Shown: positions 6,885 through 9,451 of the stretch, one piece after another | How the letters are laid out: each line of letters starts with the position of its first letter | Position numbering within the stretch: position 1 is the stretch's first letter | DNA from: Ruminococcaceae bacterium UBA7101 | GTDB lineage: Bacteria; Bacillota; Clostridia; Oscillospirales; Acutalibacteraceae | NCBI GenBank assembly: GCA_002493325.1 | Contig: DKYL01000055.1 | Coordinates: 923-10,373, forward strand | Reading direction: 5' to 3' | DNA: 9,451 nucleotides | Notes under the pieces: generated by a model | Database searches by the model: none | The model's input: only the letters and a program-made list of their open reading frames with translations | What the model was told of the DNA's origin: nothing | Translations under genes and position numbers: made by a program

Positions 6885-7956
6885 AACAAATTTTAAAAGA
6901 AAACTGATTATAAAGTTTTTTTCTGAAGCGGCAGTCTTTACCGTGCTTTACATTCCGGTATTGCTGATATTAAATTCCTATTATCAGGATTATTATGACA
7001 GGCTTGAGGAGCTTGACACAAGTGCAGCCGAATATGTATCCTCATACAGCAATTTTTGGATAATCTTTTTTTATTTTGCGGTTCTTCTTGTAATAGCTGC
7101 CGTGAATATTTATAAAGCAGGCAGTTATATTGATAAAAGCTATAAGACAATCAATAATTTTACACTTGATGAGCGTGAAAAAATCAGCTACCCTAAAATA
7201 ATGGACAGCTTTAAGCTGAAAGCACTTGAGGTTGAGAATGAACTTTTATTCAAGGAACGTGCTGCAAGGGAAGCTGAGGAAAAGAAAAATGAGCTTGTTG
7301 TTTATCTGGCTCATGATTTAAAAACGCCGCTTACTTCAATAATAGGGTATCTTACGCTTTTGGAGGAAAGCCCCGATCTGCCTGTTGCGTATAAAGCAAG
7401 GTATACACATATCACGCTTGACAAGGCTTATCGTCTTGAACAGCTTATTAATGAGCTGTTTGATATAACGAGATTTAACCTGCAGGCAGTGGCTCTTGAG
7501 CATAACAGAATCAATCTTTCGCTGCTACTTCATCAGATTGTTGAAGAATTTTATCCCTCCTTCAAGCAGAAAAATATTACTATTGAATCACATATCGATT
7601 CAAAAATCATGTTGATTGGTGATGCGGATAAGCTTGCAAGGGTTTTTGATAATCTGATAAGAAACGCTGTCAGCTACAGCTATGAAAATACTGTATTAAA
7701 GATTTTTGCTGATTCCGATGAAAAATATGCTCACATCTGTGTAAGAAATACAGGCGACCAAATACCTGAGGAAAAGCTGCAGATTATTTTTGAAAAGTTT
7801 TTCAGAGCCGATAATGCAAGGGGTACGCAAAACGGCGGAGCAGGGCTTGGTCTTGCAATAGCACGTGAAATCGTTGAGCTTCACGACGGTGTTATAAAAG
7901 CCTTCAGCAATAAGGAATATACCGACTTCCTTGTAACACTGCCATTAAATATTTAA
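6859..7956 (+). CDS. VanS-like membrane sensor histidine kinase
   Basis: The membrane sensor partner of the VanR-like regulator. From the TTG at 6859 it has 365 residues. Two membrane segments (about 18-39 and 66-86) flank a short external loop of some 26 residues, the VanS(A)-like layout, followed by a HAMP-like/coiled linker (about 112-145). The H box has H152 in YLAHDLKTPLTSIIGYL. ITLDKAYRLEQLI follows, then the N box (N265, N269 in FDNLIRNAVSYS), G1 (NTGDQIP), the F box (FEKFFRADNAR) and G2 (GGAGLGLAI, 326-334). All catalytic boxes are intact. The start is uncertain. TTG 6859 gives MDIRLKRDKTNF, which parallels the VanS(A) N-terminus (MVIKLKN as I recall) and the same overlap with the regulator, but GGGGAG abuts it. 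TTG 6871 is the alternative, 12 nt after GGGGAG. The C-terminus (VTLPLNI) is shorter than VanS(A), and its stop lies at a gene-remnant junction. Confidence 0.91.
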   Translation: MDIRLKRDKTNFKRKLIIKFFSEAAVFTVLYIPVLLILNSYYQDYYDRLEELDTSAAEYVSSYSNFWIIFFYFAVLLVIAAVNIYKAGSYIDKSYKTINNFTLDEREKISYPKIMDSFKLKALEVENELLFKERAAREAEEKKNELVVYLAHDLKTPLTSIIGYLTLLEESPDLPVAYKARYTHITLDKAYRLEQLINELFDITRFNLQAVALEHNRINLSLLLHQIVEEFYPSFKQKNITIESHIDSKIMLIGDADKLARVFDNLIRNAVSYSYENTVLKIFADSDEKYAHICVRNTGDQIPEEKLQIIFEKFFRADNARGTQNGGAGLGLAIAREIVELHDGVIKAFSNKEYTDFLVTLPLNI

Positions 7957-7957
7957 T

Positions 7958-8305
7958 AAATCTTATTATGTTGCTGATTATGCTTACCAAAAAGGCTACT
8001 ATAAAAACGGTGTGGGCTCAACCTGGGATTTATTAACAAAAGGCGGAACAAAGCTTGGCTTGTCTGTAAGAGAACTGCCCCTTGATGAATCGGTTATGAA
8101 AAATGCTTTGCAGCAGGGGGATTCTATTATATTGTCAGTAGGTGAGGGTGATTTTACCACAAAGGGTCATTTTATTGTTGTAACGGGCTATACCGATGAG
8201 GGATTTAAGGTCAATGACCCAAACAGCTACAAAAATTCTGAAAAGCTTTGGACCTATGAGCGTCTTTCACCGCAAATCAAAAATCTGTGGGCTGTTAATA
8301 AGTAA
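7958..8305 (+). pseudogene. 5'-truncated C39-like cysteine peptidase remnant
   Basis: The frame is open from 7949 and ends at TAA 8303-8305. The translation, from about 7964, is YYVADYAYQKGYYKNG, then STWDLL, LPLDESVMKNAL, KGHFIVVTGY (His codon 8168-8170) and KVNDPNSYKNSEKLW (Asp codon 8216-8218). This is the C-terminal half of the C39-like peptidase family (Peptidase_C39_2, PF13529), holding the catalytic His and Asp region. The N-terminal half with the catalytic Cys (usually in a GCGPTS-type motif), any signal peptide and a start codon are absent. The first possible start, GTG 8012, lies inside the domain and has no ribosome binding site. It directly follows the kinase stop in a different frame (+1), so it is not a kinase domain. 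The missing 5' half is not in the 84-nt gap before the regulator either. I read it as a remnant left by a deletion or by insertion of the regulator-kinase block. Confidence 0.8.
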
Positions 8306-8309
8306 CCAA

Positions 8310-8332
8310 AAGGGAGGCTTTGTGCCTCCCTT
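8310..8332. terminator. Bidirectional intrinsic terminator between convergent genes
   Basis: A 9-bp perfect stem AAGGGAGGC / GCCTCCCTT (8310-8318 with 8324-8332) with a 5-nt TTTGT loop. On the minus strand the stem runs into TTTT, making a short U-tract for tmcAL. On the plus strand only TT follows before AACC, so termination of the kinase/remnant transcript is weaker. It lies 4 nt after the remnant stop and 12 nt beyond the tmcAL stop. Confidence 0.8.
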
Positions 8333-8344
8333 AACCAATATATA

Positions 8345-9406
8345 TTATAATATTATAACCTTGCTCCTCTGTTCTGTTCCGCAGGGCAGTGGCTTTTTAT
8401 ATCCTAAGTTATATAAATCCGTGCATCTGCATTCCAGTTCAAATAAATCTTTTCCGTATTCATCAAGTGTATCCGTATCACTATATCGGCTGATAATGGG
8501 CAAATTCGCATTTTTTTTCATTTTAGCAAGAATTTCCTGTCCCTTGCCGTTAAAGCCTAATATTCTGATATATGGCACTTTTTCAGTGTATTCCTTGGTG
8601 ATTCCCAAATATGCTTTTAAAATAATTCTTCTTATCCGTGAATGTGTGTATCTTTTTGTTTTGATGTTATCATAAAGCTCATCCAGTGAGGTTGAGATTC
8701 TGACCATATCTGCAATCCTGTTTTCAAGCCCCTCTGTCACATCCTCAATTTCAAGAAAATCATTTGCTGTCATACATCTCAGCTTTGCAAGAACGGCGGT
8801 TTCACAGTTTTTCAGCGAGCATATCTCGTCAGCCGACAATCCTTTTCTGATTTCCGATGCACTGTATTTTTCATCGTCACTGTCGTGTCCTTTGCCGATT
8901 CTTTTGACAGCGGTGCAGGGCAGCTTTGTTGACTTTATATATTCAACAGCTAAAATGTTATTTGGTGTGTCGAGCAGTGAAGAGCCAATAACGGCTTTTC
9001 TTGCAGCAGGGTAGGTTATGCCCTTTTTCATTTCTGCTTTTATTTCCTGTTCCTTTTCAGCAATTTCATAAGAAAGACGTTTCAGCTCATCCATATTATC
9101 ACATTCCGCACCGAATGCAATTCGCTCAACCGTATTTGTTGCTTCAAGAATCTCAACACCTGCCCTTGCAAAGCCCTCGGCAGACCTGAGGGAATAGGTG
9201 CAGGGCAGTTCGATAACTAAGTCCGCACCGTTTTCAAGTGCTGTTTTTGCACGGGAGAATTTGTCATATACCGCAAACTCCCCGCGCTGTACAAAATTGC
9301 CGCTCATAACGCAGACAATGCCGTCATTTTCTTTTTTTACACTGTCAATCAGATATTTATGCCCTGCGTGAAAGGGATTAAACTCACAAATTATTCCTGT
9401 AATCAT
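8345..9406 (-). CDS. tmcAL: tRNA(Met) cytidine acetate ligase TmcAL (formerly YlbM, DUF795)
   Basis: TmcAL uses acetate and ATP to make N4-acetylcytidine at the wobble position of elongator tRNA-Met, which prevents misreading of Ile codons. The nucleotidyltransferase fold is clear: IICEFNPFHAGH (6-16) with the HxGH motif (H13, H16), VCVMSGNFVQRGEFAVYDKFSR (31-52), LVIELP (63-68), SAEGFA and RIAFGAE (95-101). Next come TPNNILAVEYIKS (147-159) and the second nucleotide-binding motif SASEIRKGL (182-190). The C-terminal domain has RYTHSRIRRIILKAYLGI (252-269) and RILGFNGKGQEIL (281-293). At 353 residues it is shorter than B. subtilis YlbM (about 400), with a compact C-terminus. The start ATG (9406-9404) has AGG 8 nt upstream (9417-9415). 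It converges on the plus-strand genes and is probably transcribed alone from an AT-rich promoter at the window edge. Confidence 0.93.
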   Translation of the reverse strand: MITGIICEFNPFHAGHKYLIDSVKKENDGIVCVMSGNFVQRGEFAVYDKFSRAKTALENGADLVIELPCTYSLRSAEGFARAGVEILEATNTVERIAFGAECDNMDELKRLSYEIAEKEQEIKAEMKKGITYPAARKAVIGSSLLDTPNNILAVEYIKSTKLPCTAVKRIGKGHDSDDEKYSASEIRKGLSADEICSLKNCETAVLAKLRCMTANDFLEIEDVTEGLENRIADMVRISTSLDELYDNIKTKRYTHSRIRRIILKAYLGITKEYTEKVPYIRILGFNGKGQEILAKMKKNANLPIISRYSDTDTLDEYGKDLFELECRCTDLYNLGYKKPLPCGTEQRSKVIIL

Positions 9407-9451
9407 ATTTTTTACCTAAAAAGTCCTTGACAATATTATATATAATATATT
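9407..9451 (-). promoter_or_regulatory. tmcAL upstream region: ribosome binding site and candidate -10
   Basis: On the minus strand TTTAGGT (AGG at 9417-9415) precedes the ATG by 8 nt, and a TATAAT lies at 9440-9435. A matching -35 would fall beyond the window end, so the promoter is only half visible. Bases 9433-9448 form a perfect 16-bp palindrome of A/T only, which contains the -10 on both strands. Confidence 0.5.
9427..9432 (+). promoter_or_regulatory. Consensus -35 hexamer TTGACA facing out of the window
   Basis: A perfect TTGACA on the plus strand. The only TATAAT downstream in the window (9441-9446) leaves a spacer of 8, too short, while a 17-bp spacer would put the -10 at 9450, past the end. 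It may belong to a divergent gene to the right; unproven because half the promoter is unseen. Confidence 0.35.

Noticed and set aside
7739..7750. Another VanR-box-like match (GTGTAAGAAATA)
   Set aside because: It is a single copy inside the kinase G1-box coding sequence (CVRNTG) with no promoter context, so it is probably a coincidence of codons.
8012..8305. A stand-alone 97-residue small protein starting at GTG 8012
   Set aside because: Family homology continues upstream of the GTG in the same frame and no ribosome binding site precedes it, so a truncated gene explains it better.
8196..8675. A 159-residue plus-strand open frame
   Set aside because: It crosses the peptidase remnant end and the terminator and then runs antisense through the tmcAL 3' end. 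Its sequence has no family features; tmcAL is well supported.
1..9451. CRISPR array, tRNA/rRNA genes, insertion sequence or prophage genes
   Set aside because: No regularly spaced repeats, no cloverleaf or rRNA-like stretches, and no transposase, integrase or phage proteins were seen in any frame.

Overview
The window reads as chromosomal DNA of an AT-rich, low-GC Gram-positive anaerobe, most likely a gut Clostridia of the Ruminococcaceae/Oscillospirales kind. The grounds are the comEC-holA gene order, RNase M5, TmcAL, strong AGGAGG-type ribosome binding sites, and a VanR/VanS-like pair close to the enterococcal family. This placement comes from protein recognition, not a database search.

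Layout. Bases 1-6116 (+) form one tightly packed gene string. It holds the 3' part of a LacZ-type GH2 beta-galactosidase, then comEC (DNA-uptake channel, with a C-terminal domain that looks degenerate), holA (DNA polymerase III delta) and rnmV (5S rRNA maturase). The gap after the beta-galactosidase is 3 nt, and the next two junctions are 8-nt overlaps. After an 84-nt regulatory gap comes a VanR-like response regulator (GTG start) and an overlapping VanS-like histidine kinase (TTG start), 6201-7956 (+). The gap carries two tandem 11-bp-phased repeats resembling the VanR-binding consensus, just upstream of a -10 box, so the pair probably activates its own transcription. No vanH/vanA/vanX-type ligase or dipeptidase gene, nor vanY, is in the window. 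Directly after the kinase stop codon lies the 3' half of a C39-like cysteine peptidase with no start codon of its own and no catalytic-Cys half, so it is a gene remnant at a deletion or insertion junction. A 9-bp hairpin at 8310-8332 then separates the plus-strand genes from convergent tmcAL (8345-9406, -). TmcAL is the tRNA-Met cytidine acetate ligase that makes ac4C at the wobble base. The right edge is the AT-rich tmcAL promoter region, with a perfect TTGACA facing outward that suggests a divergent gene beyond the window.

How the parts relate. The central and right-hand genes are mostly housekeeping: replication, RNA processing and tRNA modification. The accessory material is the sugar hydrolase upstream and the VanRS-like plus C39-remnant block inserted between rnmV and tmcAL. 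I see no clearly new multi-gene system. The most informative signals are the VanR-like operator, the apparently orphan VanRS-like pair, the truncated peptidase abutting it, and the ComEC that seems to have lost its metallo-beta-lactamase motifs.
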